Shown here in pieces: positions 11,601 to 22,361 of a DNA stretch of 64,000 nt (the first letter of the stretch is position 1; each line of letters starts with the position of its first letter). Source of the DNA: Guadua angustifolia (taxonomy: Eukaryota > Streptophyta > Magnoliopsida > Poales > Poaceae). A program made the translations under genes and the position numbers. Below the pieces are notes generated by a model. The model saw nothing but the letters and a program-made list of their open reading frames with translations, did not search any database and was not told where the DNA came from. Where the stretch lies: assembly GCA_036346375.1 (NCBI GenBank), contig CM070520.1, positions 45,031,854-45,095,853 on the forward strand, given 5' to 3'.

Positions 11601-14065
11601 GACGGTAAAATGTCATGGTTTCTCAAACTTTGTTAATGCGAGCAATAAATTGAAGTTCTAAAGCCTTTGTGTTTCAGATTTTGAAGGTACTCCATGTTCA
11701 CCGGAGTGATTGACTCGAGGAGTGCGAGCTCAGAGGGGGTCTTCTTCGCAGAGCTCGGGGTTAGTAGCCGCCGCCCCTCGGGCAGGAGGTAGAGGTTGCT
11801 AGGCTGCTGAGGAGCTAAGGTCAGGGATGAACATCAAAGGTCGCAGGAGGCATACTATGCTCAAGACATGGCATAGCAAAGAAAGCGCTATTCAAGTAAG
11901 TCTGAGCCCTCAACAGCTAGCATTCCAAGCATGCAACAATATATGAAACCGACACATTACATTTACAGCAATGTTCCAAAGAGGGGCTGCACCATTGTCT
12001 TTCCACCATGGCATTGCCACCACCACCACCACAATGGGGGATGAATCCTCCGGCACCTTCTCCTGCAGCTCAGGTTAGCTAAACTTGGTCTTTTCTAGCG
12101 ATATATGGATGCTCAACACAGTCTGTAGTATGTTTATGACTGGAAAAGAAAGATGAATTAATTGACATGTACAAATCACTACACTACATTTACGTACTTT
12201 GAAGTCATTACATTATAGTGATGCAAGGGCCTAATCTTTGCTTCAGAATAATGGGGCCCCAAAAACCTTAGTTATGGCCTTGAAATGGCTAATGCATGTC
12301 TCAAGTGTTTTCTCATCATGATATTGCAGGTCTCAAGTGTTTACGTCCAAACTTAGGAATGAAAATAGTTACAGGACATTAATCTTGGAGTGTTTTCACG
12401 TGATTGTGAAAAGCATGAGTGAATTAGGGCTTAAAAGCTTACATTATAACAGAGTAAGAGCCACATCAGAGAATTCTTCAGCTAACCGTTCAACAATTAA
12501 CATGACAATGACATAATGTGCTGTCCTGGCTAAAGCATTTTTCCCCGTGTGCACACATGTGTGTCTATTTCTCATAAATAAATACAGAGCAATTTTCAGT
12601 ACTGCAGGGACTAAATTGATCTTTATGAATTATACTTAAGTCAGATTTTCTTTTGAACTGAATGGATTAACCCCCCAGATTCCTAAGACATATAGTAGCT
12701 TATGCATTAGAGCAGATTCTGTAAAACGCCTGAACCAGAAAACTTATATCTGAGGACAGAAATAGACAAGAGATAGCATGTGAAAAGAATACCATTCCAG
12801 AAGCCATAGGAAAGTTGCTTTGTCCAAAAGCCCCTGAAGCACCACCAACAGGTTGAGGTGAAGCTGCAGGTGATGGAAATGACCCAGTTCCTTCTGATGA
12901 TCTAAACCATTCTGAAAAATATCATCGCAGGGCACAGTTAAAGTCTCACTTAAAACATGGGACCTAAATCATCAGCTAAACAAAGCACAAGATAGATAAT
13001 AACCAGGTCTTGGCCCAAAAAGGAAGCTGTTTGGACTCAGGGTGTCAGCAATAAGAGCTCCTTGTGTCGGGTCAATCGGCATCATTGTCTCACCCTGTGA
13101 TATTGGAGTAGGAGAGCTTAAATATGGCATGCCAGGTGGTACTGATTGCTGGTAGTAAGGAACCGAGAAGGAGAACTGCTGATGGGAGTAGAGCTGACCA
13201 TCTCCACTAACAGCAGCTGGTACAGGCGTTGTAATAGGAGAATAATGGGCATAAGGGTCATAGCCATAGCCACCATGGAACATAAATGAAGGGTCCTCAT
13301 TGTATACAACCTTCAATGAAAATCAAATTTAGAAAAGGTGCTTAACTGGAAATTTCTGATGGCCAAAAAAGAAAGAACTCTTACCGCTGGACCCACTTCC
13401 AATCCTTCAACACTCACATAAGGAGGATATGCATCCCATTCATTTGAAGGATTCTCATATCCTGGACCTGCTCATAGAATGTAAATTATGTCAAGGACCC
13501 AGCAATATCATTCATCAACTCATATAACTCAAAGAGAACCTCTTCATACATATATGCCCTGATAATATCAAATGGTGCCTCTTCAATAATTTTTGCTTTT
13601 CTAATTTTGATGTGAGCTTGCAAATGATTTGTTGTAATACATCAAATGAATATTAGTAGCCTAAAGTTTTCTGAACAAGTTTAATTGCAACATGCATGCA
13701 GCTAGAACATGACCCTCTCCTTTTTCAGTGCTACAATGCTGTGCTACCTATCAATGCTTTTGAGATGTTACACACGCTGTTCTCTTACTGCATTTTGCAT
13801 CGATCACTTACTCTATTGTGCTACTACTAGTTTATTTATTTAAATGCAGGTCTATATTTGATTTGTACAAATTTAAAGTAAAGATGCTTACAGACTCCGC
13901 TAAATTTGGTCTCTTTATCGTAGGGATCGGGGACAACACGCCCAGGTTTACCAAACTCCGCCGCCACAACCAAAGAAGACTGGAGCAGCACCTGGAGAGC
14001 ATGTTCAAAACCTATTTGGCTCCGTAGGTAGCGGCCACAACTCAAATGACCCTCATGTTATATAA
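8699..14065 (+). pseudogene. Second CACTA-1 gene, Transposase_24 (Ptta/En/Spm) type
   Basis: A spliced gene with clear GT-AG borders. Exons: 8699-8877 (uncertain), about 8959-9184, 9260-9464, 10788-10988, 11064-11231, 11306-11419, 11492-11604, about 11687-11896, about 11969-12074 and 13924-14065. Joined products include NLCRLHYPGLVINKAGES, then VWNDFW spliced to KRYRLADPAELGH, then VVRDAFSNARIQATNMY, VMLPWMEDHPNAYQALC, QPSDIDVYVRGHKG and GYDWWKEPIDGVAVHATGG. This is the plant Transposase_24 family, whose members probably bind transposon ends. The last exons are Pro/Gln-rich. Stops occur in the exons near 9029 and 11790, and a frameshift near 9130, so it is probably a pseudogene. The 1.3-kb intron 9465-10787 holds nothing I recognise. 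Unlike the A/B/C elements, no Ulp1-like domain is present. Confidence 0.78.
12793..13467 (-). pseudogene. Captured YTH/ECT-type gene fragment (three exons)
   Basis: Three minus-strand exons with correct splice borders and a continuous frame: 13467-13385, 13310-13004 and 12911-12793. The product includes NPSNEWDAYPPYVSVEGLEV, FMFHGGYGYDPYAHYSP, GDGQLYSHQQFSFSVPYYQQ and FPSPAASPQPVGGASGAFGQ. This Tyr/Pro/Gln/Gly-rich composition, with NEWD...Y, the HGGYGY.PY motif and DGQLY..QQ, matches the disordered N-terminal half of plant ECT proteins (YTH-domain m6A readers). The YTH domain itself is not present. The fragment lies within the last intron of the CACTA-1 second gene, in opposite orientation, so a through-transcript of the element would contain ECT antisense sequence. 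All splice sites are intact and no stop was found in the three exons. Flanks 12100-12790 and 13470-13920 are AT-rich, without further exons recognised. Confidence 0.72.
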
Positions 14066-14349
14066 TCTTCAGATGTTTGGTAATAATCTGTAATCTTGAG
14101 ATGCCTCAACTCAACTAATTATTATGTGTGGATGAATGATATTATGTGTATGACTAGCAGTATGTGCATTTAGAACACAAGCCGAACTGTATTTGAATCG
14201 TATCCATAATGATGTGGATGAAGTGTTTCTCTACTGGTTGTTAATGCTTAGTGGGACAAAAGTCGCTGATGGCAGGTGAATTCGTGTGAAATTCTCTGAT
14301 GGTTGTTAATGCTTCAGTTTAGTTCATCTTTTGAATGGTGGTATCTGTG

Positions 14350-14545
14350 TGCAAGGATATATGTGGATATTTGAATGATATATATGTGCGGATCAATGAT
14401 ATATGTGGATATTTGAATGATATATGTGGATTAATGAATGAATGAATGATATATGTGGTTGAATGAAATATTTCTCTAAATCTGTATGAAATATATGTGG
14501 ATGAATGATATATGTGGTTGAATGAATGAATGTATTGTTATGAAA
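14350..14545. repeat. Short tandem repeat of gatatatgtgg/gaatgaat phrases
   Basis: Phrases atatatgtgg, atgaatgat and gaatgaatgaatg recur about every 20-30 bases in the downstream region of the CACTA-1 second gene. This is a simple-sequence expansion with no coding potential. Confidence 0.6.
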
Positions 14546-14574
14546 TATTTGTCTAAATCTGTCTGAAAAATGGG

Positions 14575-15061
14575 TTTACTAGGATGTTTTTTGTCGGCTC
14601 GAATAATTTTAGTTGGCAAGAAAACCCATTTAAAATTAACCCAAATTAGTTTCGTGGGCCAAGAAACCGACGAAAATAAACCCAAATTATTTTCGTGGGC
14701 CAAGAAACCGACGGAAATTAACCAAATTAACTTTCGTGGGCTCAAGTAAACCGACGAAAATTAACGTTATTAACTTTCGTGGGCTCAGAAGAAAACCGAC
14801 GAAAGTTAATTATTTTCGTCGGCCGTCGTTATCGATTTAAAATTTCGCTTTCACTAACTCTCGTCGGCGCCTCGCCGATTTAAAATAACTAACTTTCGCT
14901 TCAGAGTCGATTTAAAATTAAGCTAACTTTCGACTCCTTATCTTTGACGGTCGTGTCTCGACGAAAATAAGGCTATTGCCGACGAAAATAGTTATTTTCG
15001 TCGGGAAAGATCTTATTTTCGTGGGTTCTGGCCCACGAAAATTTTCAGGATTCCTGTAGTG
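14575..15061. repeat. CACTA-1 right TIR and dense subterminal repeats
   Basis: More than ten copies of ccgacgaaaatt-like motifs in both orientations (for example aaaccgacgaaaataa near 14665, aaccgacggaaatt near 14705, taaccgacgaaaatta near 14748, attttcgtcggc near 14810, gccgacgaaaatag near 14978), ending in the TIR at 15061. The right end is denser in motif copies than the left. Copies also carry ttcgtgggc variants. Confidence 0.8.
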
Positions 15062-15810
15062 CCGGCTTGCCATTTGCTTCACGTGCTGACCGAAGCATCG
15101 TAGTCCAAACTGTGCAATAATTGAAAGACACTTTCCCCATTCCTTGCTAAAGGCGACAGCATCTGCGTCGCCGCAATCTGGCTGCCGGGAGGCATCCAAC
15201 CATCGTTAGAGCAGCATTTCTCATGCGGGTTTGCATGAAAACCATGAGGTTTGCGTGTTTTATTGAGCGGCTAGTGAAAATCGAAGGGAGCAACAAAAAT
15301 TGTGGTTTGAGGTACTATTCTCGCACGATTAAGTTTGGTTTTCATTCGGTTTAGTGCGCAAACCGCTTGGTAGTAGTAGACATGGATTAAAGTCGTTAAT
15401 TGTTAGTGTATGAGCTGGTGTATGAGCTGCCTAGATGTTGTGATTGGATTGTGTCAACAAATGAAAAATGATTTTGATTTTTAGCTAAAGTATTCATTGG
15501 TGCTGTACTTGTATGGTGCATAAGTCATGCCACTTAGTTGCACACTTGCACTTATGCATCACATATGGGATTGTTGGGCGAGGAATTTGTAGCCTTTTGT
15601 GATAAATCACTTGTGCTTATATTTCATTTGCTCCACTGTATCACAAATGTTCAGCTTATTCACATTGCAATCTAAGATATCGATGTCATGTATTCCCTAA
15701 AATAAAGTGGATAATGTTCTTGCTTCTAGTCATGACAAGTGTCGATTTAGTAGCAATATTGACTTCAACATATTGCAATGATGTATACTTTTATTGTGTT
15801 CTTTTAACAG
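15062..15810. other. Flank of CACTA-1, no clear gene
   Basis: 15062-15064 is the right CCG target duplication. The minus strand from 15199 down to 15062 is open (start MDASRQPDCGDADAVAFS), with coding-like composition, and is interrupted by the element. It may be a broken exon, but it could not be assigned. 15200-15810 is AT-rich with no recognised feature. Confidence 0.35.
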
Positions 15811-16480
15811 ATAGCGGACTATGTCAACGTGGTGTGTGAGCATGGCGAGAAGTTAGGTGCTGGATTTCAATGAAGCACTGCCTCAAAGAGAAGAAAGGAG
15901 GCGATGTGACCTAATTCAAGCAGTACTTGGTAGGATGTGGTACGGGTATCGTACATTGTAGTAAAGTTCTTCCGGACATTCGTGAGTATTTTCAGCATGA
16001 GCTAGACAGGATAAAGGATAAGAAGGAAAGGAGAGAGGAGATGCTGAGGAAAGAAGAGTATCAACTCATCGAATTTACAGGGGAGTCACACTTCACTTAT
16101 GCAATACATGATAGAGATCATGGTGCTCCTCAATCACAGAGGATGACTATTAAGGGAAAGGGAAAGGGCGCACTACAGGATAGCTACGCACCACAGGATA
16201 GCTTTAGCTTCTATTGTGTCGCCGAGACGCAAGGAAGCTATGACTGATTATATAGCAGCTATGACTACGCCATCCCCGATGCTCATGCACAATCTCCACC
16301 CATTGGGTCTATGAGTAGCACGACCTTGAGTTTTATGCCATGTTGTATCAACAATGGCAAACGACAAGCATATGGACAGGGCAAAGCTGGCATGATTACA
16401 AGGCAGAGTTACTAGCTACACAAGGATTGTCTTTAATGTCCATTGAGGAATACATTATGGACAATCAAGTATACATGTAA
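15811..16480 (+). pseudogene. hAT-like transposase remnant with BED-type zinc finger
   Basis: After a 3' splice-like site (ttttaacag before 15811) the translation gives IADYVNVVCEHGEKLGAG, then, after a one-base loss, FQCKHC-like and LKEKKGGDVT, a stop, and FKQYLVGCGTGIVHCS followed by LPDIREYFQHELDRIKDKKE. The pattern (CxxC, then K.YL.G, then C, then P.vr.yfq.el) is that of the BED finger and following helix of grass hAT-family transposase genes, though the usual His before the last Cys is Tyr here. Further on, in another frame, comes LEFYAMLYQQWQTTSIW (about 16323). There is no catalytic region. At least one stop and two frame changes make it a pseudogene. Confidence 0.6.
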
Positions 16481-17249
16481 CAATACTACCTGTAACCCCG
16501 AAAGTAATATTTCCTTTGCATGTTTCATTTCATTGTAACTTGATATTATACTAACATAGCGTCCATGCAGGTTTAACATGGCATTTGTGTGGGAAGGACG
16601 ACGAAAATATGCTGACCTTACAACTTCAAATGAAAGGTATCTAAATGTGAATAGTATTGATATTTGAATGCCTATTTTTTGTACTTATTGGATTGATATA
16701 TGAATATTATTGAAATGAAAGGTTATTTATTCACATATTATTGCTAAAGCCAAATACCTACTTTACAACTTCAGATTGTCTAAAATATAGCAAAGGTCAT
16801 GCCAAAATTTTGTTTTAATCGTATATTTGATTTCATTGCAAGTAGAATTTTTTACTAACATTCTGTTTATGTAGATCGAATATGGTATTTCTACGATAAT
16901 GGAAGAATGGCTGCTGTGGTGGTGGACACCCTAGTGTCGATGGTTACATTACAAACCCTTGTAAGAGTTATCGTTTCTACAGTTAATTTTGTGCTTTGCC
17001 TCATGAATAGCTAGCCATTTACTTTGTGGTTCTTGGGAGTGGATCGTATTTTGTTGTTGCTCTACAAGATACTTACCTTGTGGATGTAGCAGGTGCTTGA
17101 TAGGAATTCCAGTTCGAGACTCCTTCCGGCCGGTGTTAGTGTCCTCCCTCTCTCTCTTTGGATCGGCCAGTGTTGGTGTTTTGATGTTTTCCTTTCGAGG
17201 GCAGGTGCAATTCTCTTCTTCTTAAAATAAAGGAATAATTGGATATTTG

Positions 17250-17344
17250 CCACTCCTCAATTTGGAAATTCGATTGCATGTAGAAAAAATGCCACTGAGT
17301 GGCATTTTTTGTATGGGCCATCGAATTTCCAAATTGAGGAGTGG
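17250..17344. mobile_element. Foldback MITE (atatttgccac family), copy 1
   Basis: A 95-bp near-perfect palindrome: ccactcctcaatttggaaat on the left is inverted on the right as atttccaaattgaggagtgg. The inner part, aaaaaatgccact, is mirrored by agtggcatttttt. It is preceded by ggatatttg. The same architecture and inner core occur at 52616-52727, so this is a small mobile family. It could fold into one long hairpin. Confidence 0.7.
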
Positions 17345-18309
17345 GAGCTCCAGGTCTTTGTAAAAGTTGGTGTAATTTAGGTAAAGTATATATGAATCCT
17401 CGTGAGTGAATTGCTGGTCGCAACCGTAGAAAAACACAGTAGTGGTCCACAGTTAATAGTTGATTAGTCAGTCAAAAACGAATCTTGCACTTCTCGTCTA
17501 TTTTGTTGTTGTAAAAGTGGAAATTTCAGAACGACGACTTCGAGAGTATCAAGTCGGCAAATAAACTTGTCACAGCTAATTGGAATCAATTTGAGTGCAA
17601 TTAAAGATTAGTTTGAGCTGTTTCAGACTTTCAATCAGTAGATGCACGATACAGACAACGGATGACATGTAACCAAAGTATTAATTCTTACTCTACCAAG
17701 AACTTTTCATTAAAGAATCCCTGTTTTTTCATAAAATTCTGCAAATGTGTGTTCATACCCCAACTTTTGAGATTTAACATCTCTGCCCGCTTGCAGAATC
17801 GTACTCGGTTATTCATGAATTTAACATGTCTGCCCGCTTGCAAATGTGTAGTGCCTGCCTAAGCATGGTCCAGCTCAGTGTGCCGTATCGTATCGTCCAC
17901 TGTGCCCCATCATAGCCTATTCGCACATGTGTCGGGTTATGCCTTGGGTCAAGCTGTGCCATCCGTGCCACGAGTTGGCCGTAAATAGTCCAGTCCGATG
18001 CCCACGTCTATAAGCAAATGGAGTCAATAAGTTTTTCTAACGTTGTCCAAGCTTAATTAGAAAGTGTGACCTTCAATTATTAAGCAAGTAGTACTTGTAT
18101 GCATCACCCTTGTAATATTAGTTGCATAAACCTTGAAGCGAGTGTAGAGACAAGAAATCATCATCTACTTTTTACTTATATTTTAATATTTATATAACTT
18201 TCAAAAAGAGATGCATAGAAGTACCTCTCCTACTTTGCTTTATCTATTATGCAATATTGCATACGCAATCAATACTTAGGTAAGGTAAAATGAAGCCGGC
18301 AGCGAGTGC
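17345..18309. other. Intergenic, nothing recognised
   Basis: No gene or repeat was identified between the foldback element and CACTA-A. Phrases such as ctgcccgcttgcaaatgtg occur twice (17785 and 17830), suggesting a small local duplication. Confidence 0.4.
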
Positions 18310-18832
18310 CACTACTACGAAAGGGCATTTAGTCCCGGTCCAAAATCGCCTTTTAGTACCGTTTTTGAACCTAAGATAGCATCCGGATCGATGCTCAAGG
18401 GCATCGATCCGGTTCACTCACCCGTCTTGATAGAGTATCGAGACGGTTCGAATTCACACGCGGCGCTGTCGGGAACCTCGAGGACCTCATCGATTCGGTT
18501 GGTGTTTCCAACCGCATCGATGATCTCATCGCATCCGGTTGGTTTCTCCAACCGGTACTGATGTTTTGTATATATATAGGTCTATTTCTCCAGTAGCTAT
18601 TATTTATATATATGTGTGTGTGTTAAATCACAACTAATTAAAAGCACAGATAATCAATCATGCACTTTGCCTGATAATTAAATCACTGAACATTCATTAA
18701 CAAATTTAATTACATCTAATGTATTAAAATATGTACACATATTTGTTCTTCTGCTCATCGTCTAATGTATCAATATATATGTACACAACTTTAATTACAA
18801 CTTTAGTATTTTTTTTCCTTCGCTCATCGATT

Positions 18833-21800
18833 TTACGCGCAGACGCTCTTGCTAGCCGTAGATGTCGACCCTGACAGTTCACTGGTCCTTATCGAAGGGC
18901 ACCACCTGTTAAAATTTCGTTCGTGAAACTCGCCTTTTGGATTTACGACCTCATCATAAATAAAGCCGACGAGTTGTTCTTGAATTGCTCTCACTCGTGC
19001 CGGTGAGAGTTCCGAACCTTCTTCCGCCAAATATTGAGGCACCTATCGTTAAGTCATTAACTAATCAATACTTGAATTTGTACAAGATATAAGGAATACC
19101 TATACATCATTAAAGCTAGTAATTATATTTACTCACCCCCTTGTTGCCTTTTAGCATGCGGTCGACGGCTCCGGTTTGGGTGTGCATAAACTCGCATACA
19201 TAGTAGCCGCATAAATTGTTACCCAGCGGCTGAGTCAAGATCTGCGGTGGAAGAAGATGAAAGCGTGAAATGGATGCAAGGAAATTAAGTTAACTAACTA
19301 AAAAGCTAGCATTATGATATACGTACACGAGAGGCAATTGTAATGTCAAATTCCTCCTTGAATACGCCCACGTTTTTAGCACGGAACCGTGTGAATGCAC
19401 TACACATGTGATTACGAATTGTACATGATTAGAATTTGTTTCAAATTGAAGGAAATAGAACTAGTACGATAATGAAAGGAACAAGAATTAATACCGGTTG
19501 AGCATGTCGATAAAGTTTTGATACTTTTCAACCTGGTCTCCTTTATGAAGTCCATAATTGTGATCGAGCTACGATCTAGCTCGATCATAAGAAGAATCCA
19601 AAGGAAAACTATACATAAATGTGTCAACATAGATAACTAATTAGTTCTAACATCGTGTTATGAAAAAGGAGCGAATGAGGTGGTACGAAAACACGACTCA
19701 AATGAGTAGGCTAGATATATCTTTGACTTATATCTTTGACCCATTAGCGCATTGAATACGTTAGTCTCTGTTTCGCTTGGGTGGTCTCTAACGGTTGTCG
19801 CGTTGATAACTACTGGGTCCATGAAGCCTATGTCGAAAATATGATCCCTTCGGCATCTTTGTATCTCCATGCTACATAAGAAATTAGTTAGGCTTGCAAG
19901 TTAGTATAGTACAAGGAAGTGCACGATAGTTTTTGCAAATAATTAAGACACTTACAGAGTCCAAAGAACCCATCAAGCTCACGCCGAGGGCGCTCGTCTG
20001 GTATAGATCATATATGTAGTCCCATCGACAAAAATTCACCTTCACCGCGAAAAAATCTTGTTGCTTAAACTTGACAAATAACATCTCAGACCATGCTTGG
20101 TTGCGCCCAAGTACCATTCATGAAATTACCGCATCTTTGTCGTTAGCTGGGGCAGCTCCTCATGCTTGACCAATGACTCGCCCACTTTAAATAACCATTT
20201 TACTTGGGCAAACTCAATCTCTTCCGTGCCTAATATTTGATTTGCGTTAAGGCCAGTTTCATCGAAGAATTGTTGCATCTCCTTACCCTTCCCCTCAGCT
20301 GACATCTTCTTCTTGGGGCATTCCTTACTCAATGTGCGCCGTAGTTTGATTGGCGAGGCATTTCTTTTATCCTTCAAATTTTTAATAGTCATTAAGCCTT
20401 TATAAAATTCTTCGTGCGTGTTGAACCTTCTTCTCTGGTGACTTGGGTTTAAGAAATTTAGTTACCTCTCCTTTTACCACCTTCTTGGTCTCCTCATCGC
20501 TCATATCATACTGGCCGCTTAAGTCTAGCCACTTCTTGGATTGGGTGGAGGACCCCGTCTTCTTGGGAGCTAATGGCCGAGCTGGCTTGTTTCCTTGGTC
20601 GGCGCCTTCTTGGGAGGAGACGGGCTTGTGGCGCTTATGTGCGCGGGAGGTGGTGTAGGAGTCGGCGCCTTCTTGGGAGGAGACGGGCTTTTTCGAGGCT
20701 TATATGTGCAGGAGATGGTGTAGGAGACGGGCTTCTTGTCGGGCTTATATCGCAGGAGGTGGTGTAGGAGTCGACGCCATCTTGGGAGGAGACGAGTTTC
20801 TTCTCGGCTTCTTCATGAGAGGACACGCCCATGCTATCTCGAAAAATTATGTACCGCTTATGCCCACAGATGAAATTGTGTATCGCCTCTCCTAGCTTCA
20901 GATCCGTCCACCTCCAGAATTTCGAGGTCAAGGTCCTCGTACCCTGGATAGACCTCCTCCACCGAGACCTTGGAGTATCCTAACGGTATCTGTTGGCCAT
21001 GGATAAGCTGCCCCGGCTCTAATGGGTGAGCCATGCCATCGGCCGCCTTGAAGGTAAGGTTCCGCGCTTGGATATGCAGCTCACAAGGTGTCCGCTGTCT
21101 GATGTCGTCTACGGGATACTTGTCCAAGTCCGCTTCTGCCAGCCCACCGGAAGCGCAGCTGCTTCGCTGCCCGGAGGGGCTGATGATGTTAGGATTACTT
21201 GGAGGTTCTTGGCCCGTCTCGCGCTGTTGGCTCAAGGCTAGCTGCACCTCTCTTCGGATCTCTTCTTGCATTCTCTCATTTGTTTGATTCAGGCGTTCTT
21301 CAAGCGCACTAAGCTGTTGTGTCTGTCGAGCCTTGCTCCTCGCCCGACTCCTATAGGTCTCGGCGTCCTGAGCGAAACCAACCTTCCCCGGACAACGCCG
21401 ACGCCTGCGTACGCCCAGTGGTGCTCGATTTTGCAAGGCCCTTGTTAGCTCGTCGTTCTCCTGCTTTGGCACAAAGCTACCCCAGAAGACTCCTCGATGG
21501 ATCGTACAAGCCTTCGCCACATCTCTTAGCACCTCCCCAAACACAGCATTGCCGTTATCATCAAGGTTGCCGCCGTGAGCATAGAACTAATGCTTTGCTC
21601 TGTCGGGCCAATCCATTGTTGCGGGTGCGAAACCCTTCGCTAGCAGGTCCTGTTCCCTCTTCTCCCATTTTGGTATTGCATGGCGGTAACCACCAGGGCT
21701 GAGTCGGTGGTGATAATTCTTCTTTTGTGCATTCAGCTTATTCCTCTCACTCAAACTTTGACCTTCGTCCGAAGTCTTGTAGTTCACAAACGCATCCCAG

Positions 21801-22361
21801 TGATCTTGCAACTTTGGGTGCTTGTTGAAGTTAGGCGCTCGATTCTTCTTGATATACTCCGTGTTCACTTCTTTTTATAAGTCCGAATGCGACCGCCATC
21901 TTCTTGAGAGTGTAACTCTTCACCTTCTCTTCGGTCCCTTAGGGAAGGTGAATGTCTCCTTCACATCGCTCCAAAGCATGTTCTTCGATCTTGAGGACCC
22001 GATCCCATTTTGCTATGCTAATTGCCACGTGGTCCCTAACGTGGACGCCGCATGCCAATTGAACATCCCAAGTGCCCCGAGGGTGCAAGAGGTCGGCCGT
22101 CCTCGCCGACTTCGGTGATAACATGTCTTGCCTTCTTCTTCTTGCTTGGACCTCGCCGACGTGATTGCTCGCTGGTTGACCGATCCAAAGCATGGTACAA
22201 TCATGAACGGGTCGATGTTGGCTTAGCATGGTAGTGGAACCGACAATCATGAATGTGATTGATTGTTACCTCGCTGGCCTCATCATGCTCGCAATTTCAT
22301 TGGCCTCAGTGGCCTCGGCTGCCTCGGTGGCCTCGGCTGCCATGAGGGCGGTGCAGTTCAT
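18833..22361 (-). pseudogene. CACTA-A second gene: Transposase_24-like with C-terminal Ulp1 (C48) domain
   Basis: Start ATG at 22361 (MNCTALMAAEATEAAEA, an acidic Ala/Glu-rich N-terminus). Then follow DRVLKIEEHALERCEGDIHL-like sequence (about 21950-22020), KKNRAPNFNKHPKLQDHWDA (about 21800) and AKHWFYAHGG-like sequence (21590), the Transposase_24-type core. A coiled-coil-like SALEERLNQTNERMQEEIRR segment is near 21270 and a PGYEDLDLEILE region near 20935. The C-terminal part resembles a Ulp1/SUMO-protease fold: MDPVVINAT-like sequence (19830), LWILLMIELDRSSITIMD (19600-19545), NNLCGYYVCEF with the nucleophile Cys codon at 19211-19209, and RVRAIQEQLVGF...NPKGEFHERNFNRW at the end. The catalytic His is replaced: B reads YSFHWILL, A reads VFLWILL with a one-base insertion. 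Numerous frameshifts are present, so the protease is probably dead in this copy. Confidence 0.78.

Larger units (their letters stand above)
2095..15061 (+). mobile_element. CACTA-1: complete Pack-CACTA (En/Spm) transposon
   Basis: The element starts cactacaggaatcgtgaaaa at 2095 and ends with the inverse, ttttcaggattcctgtagtg, at 15061. The inverted repeat is about 25 bp with one mismatch. It is flanked by the 3-bp duplication CCG at 2092-2094 and 15062-15064, the hallmark of CACTA transposition. Both ends carry arrays of a subterminal motif (ccgacgaaaatt and its inverse). The 12,967-bp interior holds two transposition-related genes on the plus strand (TNP2 at 5121-8603; Transposase_24-type gene at 8699-14065) and fragments of two unrelated host genes, which makes it a Pack-CACTA. 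Both element genes contain stops and frameshifts, so it is probably non-autonomous now, although its ends look mobilisable. Confidence 0.92.

Noticed and set aside
13818..14045. Two overlapping 69-codon frames around 13.9 kb
   Set aside because: A third frame in the same place gives a Pro/Gln-rich last exon of the second CACTA-1 gene with splice acceptor and stop, which fits the context better.
22013..22250. Arg-rich minus-strand frames near 22.1 kb
   Set aside because: Partly real coding of the CACTA-A second gene in a broken frame; not independent genes.
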